NCBI GenBank assembly: GCA_015657535.1
Contig: JADHZB010000343.1
Span: 1 to 24,742 of the forward strand
Direction of reading: 5' to 3'
Origin: Nephromyces sp. MM_2019
Lineage: Eukaryota > Apicomplexa > Aconoidasida > Nephromycida
Length of the DNA: 24,742 nt
Shown here: piece by piece, positions 1 through 14,782 of the stretch
Layout: each line of letters starts with the position of its first letter
How positions within the stretch are numbered: the stretch's first letter is position 1
Program-made: the position numbers and the translations under genes
The notes under the pieces: generated by a model
What the model was told of the DNA's origin: nothing
Seen by the model: the letters and a program-made list of their open reading frames with translations, nothing else
The model's database searches: none

Positions 1-84
1 TTTCGAGCATGTGTGTGTGTGTGTGTTTCGAGCATGTGTGTGTGTGTGTGTTTCGAGCATGTATGTGTGTGTGTGTGTTTCGAG
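1..84. repeat. Minisatellite: four TTTCGAGCAT plus (GT)n units
   Basis: The unit TTTCGAGCAT followed by a GT run starts at 1, 26, 51 and 78, giving spacings of 25, 25 and 27 bases. The array touches the window edge, so its true length is unknown. It lies in the intron upstream of the first visible RRP12 exon. The remainder, 85-519, is T- and GT-rich intron with no exon that I can support, ending in the acceptor TTTGCACTCAG at 519. Confidence 0.85.
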
Positions 85-519
85 CATATTTTATAAATTT
101 TGTTGTAAAAGTATGTTATGATTAGTTTATATGGGTTAGTGCTTCATTTTTTTGGTGTGTGTGCTGATGCGTGCGTGCTGGTGTTTGTGTGCTGATGTAC
201 GCTGGCATGTTTCTACTGGTATCTCTGCTGTCATCTCTACTTATATGTCTTCTGTTCTGTGTGTGCTGGTGTTATTTTTGCCCCTTTGTTCTCTTTGCTC
301 TGTTTCTGTATTCATACGTGTGTTCGCAAAGTTTGTGCAGCTTTATTCCTTGCAATTTATCTTCACCCTAGCCTTTCTTCTCAGTCAAATCGTGTGTGTG
401 TAAGTGTGTGTGTGTTTTTTTTTTCCTTTCCCCTCCTTCACATATAAGCTTGGTGCCTATTTTCGACTGTTTTTGTATGTGTGGGTGTATTTACATCAAT
501 TCTCTTTCTTTGCACTCAG

Positions 520-4707
<4,188 letters not shown>

Positions 4708-4723
4708 GCTGGATGCAAGAGCG

Positions 4724-4929
4724 TTATTTACTAGCTTCACAATCTGATTCTGACATGAGGGAGTTACCCATTTTTCCAGCTTTTTTCGAATAATTTGAAG
4801 AACTTCCTGCAGCAATTGTATCTCAAGGCGAATTTACAATGCGATTAGTGTAGATGTAGGCTCTGCGTAAAGATTCTTACCTCGTTTTCCTGGAGAAAAT
4901 CCCCGGAATGCCTTTAAATATACCTCCTC
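4724..4929 (-). CDS. Possible 3' end of an unrecognised convergent gene (two exons)
   Basis: On the minus strand an exon fits 4929-4881, with acceptor GTTATTCACAG just above it and donor GTAAGA just below. A second exon fits 4806-4724, with acceptor CAATTGCTGCAG and TAA at 4726-4724. Joined in phase they read EEVYLKAFRGFSPGKRG, then SSNYSKKAGKMGNSLM, then SESDCEASK and stop. The stop would lie 17 bases from the RRP12 stop, a tail-to-tail arrangement. I recognise no family, other frames across these exons are also partly open, and no upstream exons could be linked with certainty. The support is the pair of good splice sites and the compatible phase; the whole may be chance. Confidence 0.28.
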
Positions 4930-7680
4930 CTGTGAATAACAAATGCGTTGCAAAGTTGCTTTTCGTCAGTTTACTTCCTTAGACTGTTCAACTAGCTCAC
5001 GCTGCTATCATTTGCCAGGCTTTTATTGCTATTTCAAGCGCAACACACACACTAAGAAGAGGCGTAAGAGATGTTCTGTCTATATAGCGTGGATGTGTAG
5101 ATGCTAGAGCACAGCACCTCGAGGCAAATCATTGTAAAGAAGCGGATTTTACGTCATGAATCATCGCAAACTCTTGTTTTTCTTTATTGTTAAATTTTTT
5201 GACTCTGCTTCCTCCTTATTATCATAAAAGAATAAATCTTCTCTTATTCTTGAGGAGGGAGGATTTGGGGAGAATATTTGGCGAAAAGTGCCAATCAACA
5301 TTCTTTTTATGTGTTTCTGCTTGCTAGAGTTTGTGTATAGATATTTATATTCAATAATTTTCAATTGATTCAAGTTTATAATTGCATTTTTTGCTTAATA
5401 AAATGCGCAATAGCCTATGACTTAAGGAGTGGATATGTGTCTCTAGTATTCCGACCACATTATTTCTTGAGTTTACTCCTCCAGAAGCGTTTGATTGGCC
5501 AATATTTTCTATATGATCTGAAAGTTTAAAAAATAGCATTAAATCATGAGGAAATTTCGTGTAATAATTTTCAAGCACAAAATTGGCCTTTTTTACTGCT
5601 TTTCAAACAGCAAATTGGTCCTTACCTTGCGGAATAATGAATTGATGAATTTAGAGTTTGAGAAATTCGATACAAATTGGGCGATTCAATCACCGCGCCG
5701 ATTTATCGAAACTCTCTGGGTTGTATTTTACCGTAAAAACCAAAGATTATACGTTCAGCTACAGTTTCAGAAAAAAAAATATCTAGGCAGACGAACTCAT
5801 TCAATTGGTTTTACCTATGCTGGAAAAGCATTCAATAACTTCTAGCTCTACTTGTGTAACTAGTGTTTAAAAAAATGGAAAAGATCAATAATTTTCAACA
5901 ATCATATACAGATTTTTGGATATTAGCCGAATTAGTATATAAAATATAACCTCTTTTTTATTTGCTCTGTTTCGTGCTCTACCAAGAAAACCAATGTGCA
6001 AGCCTCTATGTGAATGATGCTATTACATAGCCCTCTGGCGAAGTTTAAACTTCTTGTAAGCAAAAGAATTTTTTTGCTGCCTTTCTGCGATTTAAATAAC
6101 CTCTCCCAGTTATAGATGAAGACCACGCCCGCGAAAAGGCTTTGGGCTTTTTGATCACGAACTTCTTATTATCTTGAATTTACGCTAGCTTTACCATTTG
6201 CTTCTATCATAGAGAAGTCCAGAGTCGCTGCAAAAAGCTCGAATTGATGACAAAGGATGATAAGTTGCCCTTTGCGGACACCTCATGGAATTCTCTGTTC
6301 AATAGCGGAAAAACTTTTTTTCCTCGGCAGACCCCAGATGAGCCGCAAAATCCTTGCTTCTTTATGATTTCCTGCTGCTATCACCTCTATTTTTGTTTGG
6401 CGCTTTTAGCTTTAATTTAATTGCCTATTTACCATCTTAAGGGTGTGCTTTTTCCGATTTAAAACATACAGTACATTTTTAAACTGTAGACGCAGCCCTC
6501 TACCTCTAGTAGGCATCCTTATATATGATGGCATCGATTTTTTCCCGAAAGGGGGAAAACTTTTGAAATTCATTTGCTTTTTTTTTTACTCTTGTGGAAA
6601 TCAGAGGGCAAAGGCTTTTCAAATATAAAGATGATAAGGCTCCCACGAAAAACTAACAGTAGATACAAACTGTTTAGTAATTTATTTGTTCATCTGTTTT
6701 TGTTTTGAAACAATGTTTAAAATGAAAGTATAGCCTCCCTTCTAAGACGGCAATGTGCGAAGCATCCGAGGAGATGAGAGTACATGCACTGGGGCTTTGG
6801 TCTTCTATGATAATTTTCTCCTCCCAACTAAATAAAGCGATTCTTTGGATGCCAGCAATTTTTGTAATTTCACCTCTTCAGCTTAGACTTTCGCAAGGAA
6901 AAAACTCTCTTCAGTGGTGCTAGTAGATTGAAAGTATGGGACTCGTTCCCTCGGAGACCTGTACTTTTTTCGAAAAACATACAAACTCAAAGAGAAATAG
7001 CCTTCATAAATTTTAAAAGAGTGTAATTTCTTTTCTTAAATCACATATTTCTTCTGACTTCAGTTTGAGCCGGTTTTTTTTTAATATCCTTAAAGATATA
7101 CTGCACCGTAGTGGCGCGTTTTAGGTATATCTTTAAGCGCTTTCCTAGAAGATTCCTCGAAAAACTTATAGACGCACTTAACTCCTCCAAAGTTTTCATG
7201 GTTTTTTATGGTTAAAATTTTATTTAAAAGGCTGCTGTTGTGCCGCAAGATAATACTCCGTGATCACTATACAATTTCGCCATATTTAAATATATATTAG
7301 AAATTAGCTAGTCTATGTATATACTATTTAGCACGTCTAATCTTTTTAGCTGTGTACATTGCAACTACTGTGATTCAATCATTATACATACATTGGTGGA
7401 TTAACATTACTTTCCATCCGAACAACGGGAAAAAAAACGCAAACTAGCGGCGATTGCTATACTTTACATCTAGAGCCATCAGCTGTCTTTTCCTCTTTTT
7501 TTGCGGTGGAGAAAAATGCAGCTATCGAGATGGGATTAAACATGCTTCCCACAATTCTAGCTTTTGAAAACATGCCGATAGTTTTGCTAATGTGTTTTCC
7601 CGAGAACTGTTCACCGATTTGGTGCAAGTCGCTTACTAAGGACAGTAAGAAAGAGTTGACTGATGAACACATAACAGGAA

Positions 7681-7773
7681 TACAAACTAGAGCATGTCTG
7701 CAAACTGGAGCATATTTATACGGGCTGGAATATGTGCATAAAAAATAGAAAATCTATACAAACTAGAGCATGT
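7681..7773. repeat. Short direct repeat TACAAACTAGAGCATGT
   Basis: The 17-base word TACAAACTAGAGCATGT occurs at 7681-7697 and again at 7757-7773. A diverged copy, TGCAAACTGGAGCATAT, starts at 7698 and CGGGCTGGAATATGTGCAT follows at 7721. This looks like a small decayed tandem array with no evident function. Confidence 0.7.
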
Positions 7774-8075
7774 ATTATGCAATCTATAACATCTAGGCTT
7801 ATAGAATAAAGCCTGCTGCAGGAAAGCATTCATTTACTGCCCCTCCTGTATCTATATTACATTCTACTATTGCATCACTGTAATGAAAACTTGGTACACG
7901 CTGGCTTGGTGAGTTTGTCGATGTGATGCTACTTGCTCACAGTTTTTTTTCGGAGCTAAATAGCGTGAACAGGGTAATGTTTTTTTTTGTATATGTATAC
8001 ACATTTAGAATAAAATTACTGCCTCAATATTCATGAATAATTTAGGTTAGTAATTACGGCTGAGCAGAAGAGAAG

Positions 8076-8275
8076 GGTATATTGCGTAGGGTAGCTATCA
8101 AGTGTGAAATACAGCTAGCGTGCTAGTTGCCTGTTTGCTGATACAGAAGGAAACTGCACATTGCATATATAGTAGCTATCGAGTGTGAAATACCCCTCGC
8201 ATGCTAGCTCATTGCCTGGTAATGTAGAATAAAATGGCATTTTTAAGCGTGAAAATCCTAGCGTGCTAGTTCACT
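8076..8275. repeat. Three imperfect tandem copies, unit about 65-81 bases
   Basis: GTAGCTATCAAGTGTGAAAT at 8091 is matched by GTAGCTATCGAGTGTGAAAT at 8172, and AGCGTGAAAATC returns at 8246. Each copy is followed by a CTAGCGTGCTAGTT-like stretch (8114, about 8196, 8258), itself partly palindromic, and then by a GCCTG or ACCTG word. The preceding ATTGCRTA text is also shared by the first two copies. This is an old local duplication outside any recognised gene. Confidence 0.7.
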
Positions 8276-10076
8276 ACCTGATAATCCATTCCTGCCACAC
8301 TAGGTTGACTTATAGCACACGGAAAGCGCCCTAATGATGTTCTCCATATTATATTGATGAGCGTGGGCTGAACTGCAGCCCAAGCTTATACCAGCCTCCG
8401 CATATATGTATCTATAGCTCAAATAGTAGGAGCGAACTTGCAAATATACCACGTATACCTAGTACCCGAAAAGAGATTACTCATAAGCTAGCACACGTGT
8501 GTACGCCACTGCTATATTTCTCGAAGTGTGGGGGGCCCCCGGCCACCGAAACGCTCTGATAGACGCCCTATATTGTGAGCAACCTAGCTGACGCAACGAT
8601 TGGAACAGGAACCACGGAAATACGGTTACATGATGTCGGCACATATTTAAGCGCTATAATAACCATCGACTCGACTATCCAGAACCAGGCTGCTGTTCCC
8701 TACGCCATGAAGTAGAGTAAAATTTTTCGCGAAGCAAGGAGCTTTATACGCATAGCGCAGCTTTTGATTTCGTTAAAATCACCCATCCATAATAAATTAT
8801 ATCTTAGGTGCAGTGCGTGGATGTTACAAACTCATAAGTTACTTCTTCATCCCCTGCGAGCATCCGTATAATGATTTTTCAAAATTTTTTTTCCGTCGGG
8901 TTATTCCCTGTAGCTAGAGGGGAGAATATAGTACTGATATCTTATTACACGCAGATAAATTAATAGGGATAGTATAAAGTAATAATTGGAGTGAACACAG
9001 CGAAATACGTTGTATTTGTTTCCATATATATTCTACAAAAGCTCCCAGCCTTACTCATATTCATCCTGAGGTAACCAGAACGAAATATATAGTTTCGGGG
9101 GCGTGGAGGAATTATATGAGATAATTACAAGGATACACCTTCTCCAACTTTACCCCCTAAATAGGATGTACCAGGTCAATAAGAGTGCAATCCTAGAGAA
9201 TTGTGAGAGCTTAGCCATGTAGCTAATGTAATTACTCTACCAATGAAGGCTGCAAAAGAGTACTAGTTTCGTGAAAAGCAGGCTTAAAGAAGTAAGGGCA
9301 TATTGGAAAGTGCCGTCAAGATTGTATACCACAGCATGTGCACACAACATAAATGCTAGGGATATGCGCATAAATTTATGTACCTGCTAACGCACATATA
9401 TGAAAACCGAGAAAAAAGTGGAGAGGCTAAAGGAATCATTAATAGAGTAGAGTACACGCATACTCAATATATTAACAGATATGAAGCGTATCGATGGTAT
9501 GCGTGTACTACGCGATCGTTTTAGTAAAGGCGTTAAGGCAAAGCGAGCGTTAGTATTCCAATTATCAATTTTTTGCACTACCCCAAGATTCGGAGGAAAC
9601 AAGTTCCTTCAGATTAAATGAGTCGGAGCGCTAATTTAGAGGTTGATTTAGTAGCGCAGAACCGGTTCAAAAATTTTTTTTTTGTAATGATTATTAATCG
9701 AAATAGTATACGCTGCTGTTGTAGGCGGTAAATGCTAGCTTACCTAGTGGAATGAGAGTACATAAAATATTTTCCTGGCTACACACTGCATTTATTATTT
9801 CTACGTATCATGATAATATTCATCAATATCCATAATAAGAAAAAGGAGGGAAAAGATATGCTTAAGATTGCCTCTTCTATCTAAAAATACAATCTGGTAG
9901 TCATATGCGGAATCACCTAGTATTTCTCAAAAAAAATTTACTCTCCTTTGCTAAAACCCCCGCTTTGGGAAGCCTAATATATTTGAAAAACCATCTGTGT
10001 GCTATGTGTACAGGATATTTTGGGAACCCAACAGTAGACAAGCTAACACACAACGCAAAAAGTAGAGGTAGTTATT

Positions 10077-13000
10077 ATGAGGTCTCGAGAAGCTATGTCG
10101 GCCACTCATTCGCGGACCTTGGGATACTTGGTATCTCTACAAGTTTTAGTGATTTTGGCATTCCAGATAAACTTTGCCTATAGCCAAATCCATTTCGCTT
10201 CCCTGGGTAGCTGGGGAACTGGTAGTTCTACGCAAAAACTTGTTGCTAGGGCGCTGGGCGAAAAATTCAAGACTGAGCATATATCGTTCCTGCTCAGTCC
10301 AGGGTCGAACTTTGCAGGAGGGGTCTCTTCTCCAGAAGATGATGATTGGCAAGAGGATTTCGAGGAGATATATACTGATAAGAACGGGGGCTACAAAGTG
10401 CCTTTCTTCACAGTTCTTGGCACAGAGGATTGGGAAGGTGATTATGGGGCACAAATTCAAAGAACTTCAGTAGCATACTCAGAGGAAACTGGGAAAGATC
10501 TTTTTCCCAAATGGACCATTCCTAACTGGTGGTACCACTATATTACCCATTTCCCAGCTTCTTCTGGTACGTCAACTTCTGTAAACTTGAGTAAAGTTAG
10601 AGAAAAAATAACTTTTCGTTTGGTAATTTTTCTGCGTTGCTTGAAGGAGTGGATAGGATTAATTACGCAGAAAAGGAAATTTCCTAAGCTGTATTGGGTG
10701 AAAGAAACGATTGAGAAAAAGGAAAATTTTGTGGTTTATGCTGCTCTTGTGATGCACAGCAGCAGTTTAGACCTGGATAAAAAGTTTAGGGCGACGAGTA
10801 GAGACGCTCAAGCTCTCTTTTTCATGAGCGATAGCAGGAATTGTACTCCTTTGCTATAAAATCTAACCAGTTTTTCCTGCCTTCTCTGCAAATAATAAAC
10901 GAGGCAGCCAGATATTTTTGATAATATTTTCTTAAGTAGTTTACTCTTGGAAATAGGATTTACCTGTGGAGCAGTGCCTCCTTAGTGTTGCCATGCAGTA
11001 CGCACGGTATCGGCTTGGCACGGCTAGTAGTTGAATATTTATCTCAAAATTTCAAACTAAGTTATATAATTCTTATTTTAATGGCTATGAATTCAACAAT
11101 TCTGAAAAGCGTTACCCGATCCTCTATTTGTGGTAGAAGTATATAAATTGTGTCAGAATAAAATTATTGGTCTAAGCGCTTGGCGTGGCTGCCGTAATTG
11201 AAAGGTTTATCGAAATTCGGTGAACTGTCCATATTAAATAAGCAGTTAAAATCCCTTCGTCACACGGCTCAGCCTCGCTTTCTTTCATAAACTACAGACA
11301 GCGTCTCAATAATTAGCTCTGGACACAAGGATATGACATTGGGTGTTGTATTCATAGACACATGGATATTGTCAAACAGCTTTCCATATAATGAAATTCG
11401 AAAAAAGGCATGGGAGGACTTGAAGTCTACTTTGCTATTCGCCCCAAAGGTAAATCAAGCAATTACTGTTAAGAATTTTCCGTGTGCAAAACGGGGTTTG
11501 CACCTTGCATATTTCGCAGTTGGATTGGCAGCGCCATAGCTCCCTCTACACTCAGCTATTCAATCGGGGAACGCCGGCATGCAGCATACACTTTAGTTCC
11601 ACTAATAATGCAAAAGCTACAAATACAATTGATATTAAGCTAAAGTTCGCTGTTCATAATATCCTATGACGTGGACTCATCCACTTGAATTAGTCAATGT
11701 GCCAAATGAAATTAATAGTGGAACTGTTTTTTTACTGGGTTGATAGTTTTCCCCAAGAAAATAAAGCTAAAAAATCTAATCTAGGCGTATTTATTGATAT
11801 ATGGTTGGAGCATAGCAAAATGCTATACCGCATAAACCGTTTTAAAAATCTGTTCATTCACCGTTTTAGGCATTGAGGATCGCAAAGCAAACACTTGCTG
11901 CACTCATTTTGTTGCTTGTGGGACTCTTTGCGCATATAGTCCCAGTACGCCCATTTTGTATACAACCGAAAAGAAAATTTTTGGTTTGTTGATAAATCCA
12001 TGTAAAAAGCATAGCTTGCCTTAATTTTTATATTATTGCGTGCAATGAGACTGTTCAAATTCAATTATTTATTCACTAATGATGACCCTACAACTGTACA
12101 ACCTGCAGATATGTGATTACATTGTCGTTGTTGGAGATAAGGCTGTATCGCAATCAGGAAGTGGGTCAGACTCGAGTCTTCGATACTACCTAATGCCCCT
12201 GCTTAAGAAGGCAAACGTTGACGCCTACATATCCGGCTACGCACCAACTCTAGAGTCTAGCACGGTAGGGCTCCGTAATGAAAGAAGTTTCATCTAATTA
12301 TATTCATGTATATGTGCATATAATTAATTCTATTTTGATGATAAGCTTTATCAAACCAATTTCTGGCGGTCCCATGCTGATGAATGGAAAATTCAACGAA
12401 ATCGCTAAACCCATACAATTTACACAAATACATGAAAATTCTGCAAATTTTTGACGGTGTAAGCTAGTTCTTACAAAGATATTAGCCCTTTACAAGTTAA
12501 GATTAATGGCATTGAAAATAATTTTGCCGCTTTTACGCTTCATGTATACTGAAACTTTGCAATCAGTAAATTATAGAAAACCACGAGGATTCGTTATCTG
12601 CGATTTGTAAACTAGCAATTCTAAAAAAATCAACTTCGCTTCAGGAGGATGGGCTAGCCCATATTAACTGCGGGACTTCGGGTAACGCGGGCTCCACATC
12701 TTTTGATATAAATACTCCTGAGAAGTTTCGCACCGGCACCGCTGGTTTCTGTATACACGATGCCACTTTAGATGGAATAGCAACAAGATTTGTCTCTGCG
12801 ACAACTGGAGAGGTCTTGCATACAAACTTTCAGCCAATAAAAACCCGTGCCGAGAGGAATAAGGTAAGAATTTGGGAACTTGCACTGCAAAAAGCATAGC
12901 TGAAATTGGATGCGTCCTTAATAAGTCATACTTGATTGCTTAGGTTAAATATCTTTTTTCATGTTATTTACCCTGTTCTAACCGCTATACATCCCATTAA

Positions 13001-13941
13001 GTTTGTCAAGAATAGTACTCGTGCAAACTTCTTGTGCTGAGAAATCATCCTATCCTTGAGGAGTGAAATGGGATTTTTTGCTCGTAGCAAACTCATGACG
13101 GAAGCAGTGGCCTTTTAGGCAAAGAATTACTGCAGTCAGGTAGCGATTCAGCCTCTGTAGAAGATACGCTTTCACAGGACCGCAGCATAAACTGCATAAT
13201 AGATATTCTTGGATGGGCAGCAATTTTGCAAAGACATTACATTGCCACATGGGATATATAAATCGAAGCCGTTCATTTATTGTACCACTTGCTTTCTCAA
13301 ACGAGATTAAATTTACGAAAGAAAAGTAGTAGTTCATCAAAGTAAACTCATATCATAGTTTTAAATACGTGAAATTGAGTTTGTTGCTATCATATTAAAA
13401 TTTTTAAGGCCGAAAATAATTACCTAGAACCAGAGCTCTAACCACCTTAATACTCAACATGGTTTAAGTCACACAAGCTCCACTCCAGAAGAATAAGGAA
13501 TAGGATAAATTTATCTTATCAAAGTATGGATCAAAAAACTCCCTTAAAAACTTTATAATAGTAGGTGATAACGCCAGTGGTCAGCCTCCAGAACCGGATA
13601 CTCCTATAACGCAATTTGTTGATAACTGTTCTTTATCTGCAACGAAATAGGGTTTTTTTCTTGCCGATTCACCTGGACGAAAGCCCATTAGCAAAATGTG
13701 CATATGCAGTGATTGGGATTTTATCCATCAACCCCGCTTTGCCATGCTCTTTTGCGTACAGATTGAAGCAGTCAAAGTTCACAATTCACTTCCTGATGTA
13801 AAATTTGTTCCAGTTCCAAACATGGAAAAAATGCCCAGCAGTGATCTATTTATCAAAATAGTCGGAACTGTCGGGATGCTGATAAGTGCTGTTTTTGCAG
13901 GCATGACAGCGGTTACATATTTATCTAAGTGGGTTGGTTGA
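10077..13941 (+). CDS. GAP50: GAP50, glideosome-associated protein 50 (complete, five exons)
   Basis: Exons 10077-10566, 11298-11449, 12109-12264, 12645-12863 and 13762-13941 join in phase into 398 residues, close to the roughly 396 of Plasmodium GAP50. GAP50 has a purple-acid-phosphatase fold and anchors the MyoA-MTIP-GAP45 gliding motor in the inner membrane complex. In order: a signal peptide at 1-36 (hydrophobic LGYLVSLQVLVILAF, likely cut after AYS); family blocks FASLGSWG (40-47), SPGSNF (74-79), FFTVLGTEDW (110-119), PNWWYHYITHF (149-159), SGHKD (171-175), VFIDTWILS (181-189), YIVVVGDK (218-225), YISGYAPT (254-261), LAHINCG and GFCIHD; then one membrane helix at about 372-393 with a very short tail ending SKWVG. 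The exon 1-2 junction rests on the strong donor G|GTACGT and acceptor AAACTACAG, giving SSDSVSIISSGHKD, which aligns with the family. Translation may instead start at the ATG at 10095. Several metal-ligand positions of active phosphatases are replaced, so it is probably a pseudoenzyme. Confidence 0.97.
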
Positions 13942-13942
13942 T

Positions 13943-14182
13943 CTACGCATTCAATCGATTTATGCCTTCCAAAGTGTATTTATAGCGATGCTTGTAAAGC
14001 AAGTCACTATACGTAAAGCAGCTGTTCGCAGGCACATTATTCTCTAGTATATGTACAGTATGTGATTGCGCATTAGCAGTGTTCTTTTCTAAGGAGTTCT
14101 CAGTACTCAAAGGAGGGAACCCACCAGAATAGATGTATTTTATAGGCTTAAAAGGATGTATCATGTGGCTTAAGAAATGCAC
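13943..14182 (-). CDS. Possible C-terminal exon of an unrecognised minus-strand gene
   Basis: A minus-strand frame of 79 codons ends in TAG at 13945-13943, one base beyond the GAP50 stop. The segment from SGGFPPLSTENSLEK to the end, YKYTLEGINRLNA, has ordinary protein-like composition without low complexity. It could start at the ATG at 14182 or enter from an acceptor such as TTTTAAG just above CCTATAAAA. I know no matching family. Another minus-strand open stretch at about 14187-14352 is in a different frame and could only be joined by an intron I cannot place. Chance is a real alternative. Confidence 0.25.
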   Translation of the reverse strand: MHFLSHMIHPFKPIKYIYSGGFPPLSTENSLEKNTANAQSHTVHILENNVPANSCFTYSDLLYKHRYKYTLEGINRLNA

Positions 14183-14557
14183 TTTTAAATACTCTTGCCA
14201 GTTTCTTCTGGCTTAATGCTATAAGAAAGAAACTGACGCGAGATAGATTCTAGTGGGCGGAATGTACCTCTCGTACCACCACTCTTATTACGCAAAGGAA
14301 CAGGCGCCGAGAGGGGGTTTCTTCCCAGAGTTCTTCGCACATTGCTGCCTTGTAGACTTAACAAAATGAGATGACCACAACGTAATAATAGTCAACTTCC
14401 CGTTACCAACCTGGTGCTTTTCAATCGCCACTCCAGGCGACACAACTCCTTACAAATCATTATCAGGGCGCGCGAATAGATTTTCCCATATTACCGCCAA
14501 ACTTCTGAGACTTACGCCACTTGGCTGAGCCACATTTGTTTCTTTCGAAATATCCCG

Positions 14558-14782
14558 TCATCTCATCTTATGAACTCCTTTCTGTTTCAACTGTGCTACT
14601 ATTGGCACTTTGTTGCACTTTTGTTTTGTAAGCTCACAATGTCGTGCAACTATGCTGCATATTTTGGCCAGTAGCGGCTGTCTAAACTGATCATCTGTTG
14701 ATGAGAGATGCATAGTAATATTAACCTTCTGCCCCAACTGTGAAATAGAAGAGAAAAAGACATTGACCTCTTTACGAAGCAT
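14558..14782 (-). CDS. Possible small protein or exon, unrecognised
   Basis: A minus-strand frame of 74 residues starts at the ATG at 14782 and ends in TGA at 14558. Alternatively an exon begins after the good acceptor TTCTATTTCACAG, within the frame, reading LGQKVNITMHLSSTDDQFRQ and then PLLAKICSIVARHCELTKQK. The composition is mixed and protein-like, with no repeats, signal peptide or membrane segment. A consensus donor GTAAGT exists further down on the same strand near 14514. I cannot assign a family or join it to the frame ending at 13943. Confidence 0.28.
   Translation of the reverse strand: MLRKEVNVFFSSISQLGQKVNITMHLSSTDDQFRQPLLAKICSIVARHCELTKQKCNKVPIVAQLKQKGVHKMR

Larger units (their letters stand above)
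4930..10076. other. Stretch without a recognised gene between RRP12 and GAP50
   Basis: No homology is recognised here. Open but unassigned patches include minus-strand 5517-5351, after a good acceptor AAACTTTCAG, reading HIENIGQSNASGGVNSRNN and onward. A plus-strand ATG frame of 57 codons runs 6247-6420 (MTKDDKLPFADTSWNSLF near its start), opposite a minus-strand open stretch over about 6208-6380. Open frames also overlap on both strands at about 7457-7748. Stop-free runs of this length arise by chance in DNA of this composition, so none is called as a gene. Unlike the flanking genes, the stretch holds no long GT or CA tracts. Short tandem repeats at 7681-7773 and 8076-8275 are listed separately. 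The GAP50 promoter should lie at its right end, but I see no definable motif. Confidence 0.6.

Noticed and set aside
152..447. Overlapping plus-strand frames near the left edge
   Set aside because: Cys/Val-rich products of GT-rich intron DNA, open in several frames at once, with no family resemblance.
8330..8720. GC-richer patch, considered as a mitochondrial rRNA fragment insertion
   Set aside because: No recognisable rRNA block could be identified by eye; a nucleotide search against the organelle genomes would settle it.
10146..10460. Minus-strand 104-codon frame
   Set aside because: Antisense shadow of GAP50 exon 1.
12664..12897. Minus-strand 77-codon frame
   Set aside because: Antisense shadow of GAP50 exon 4.
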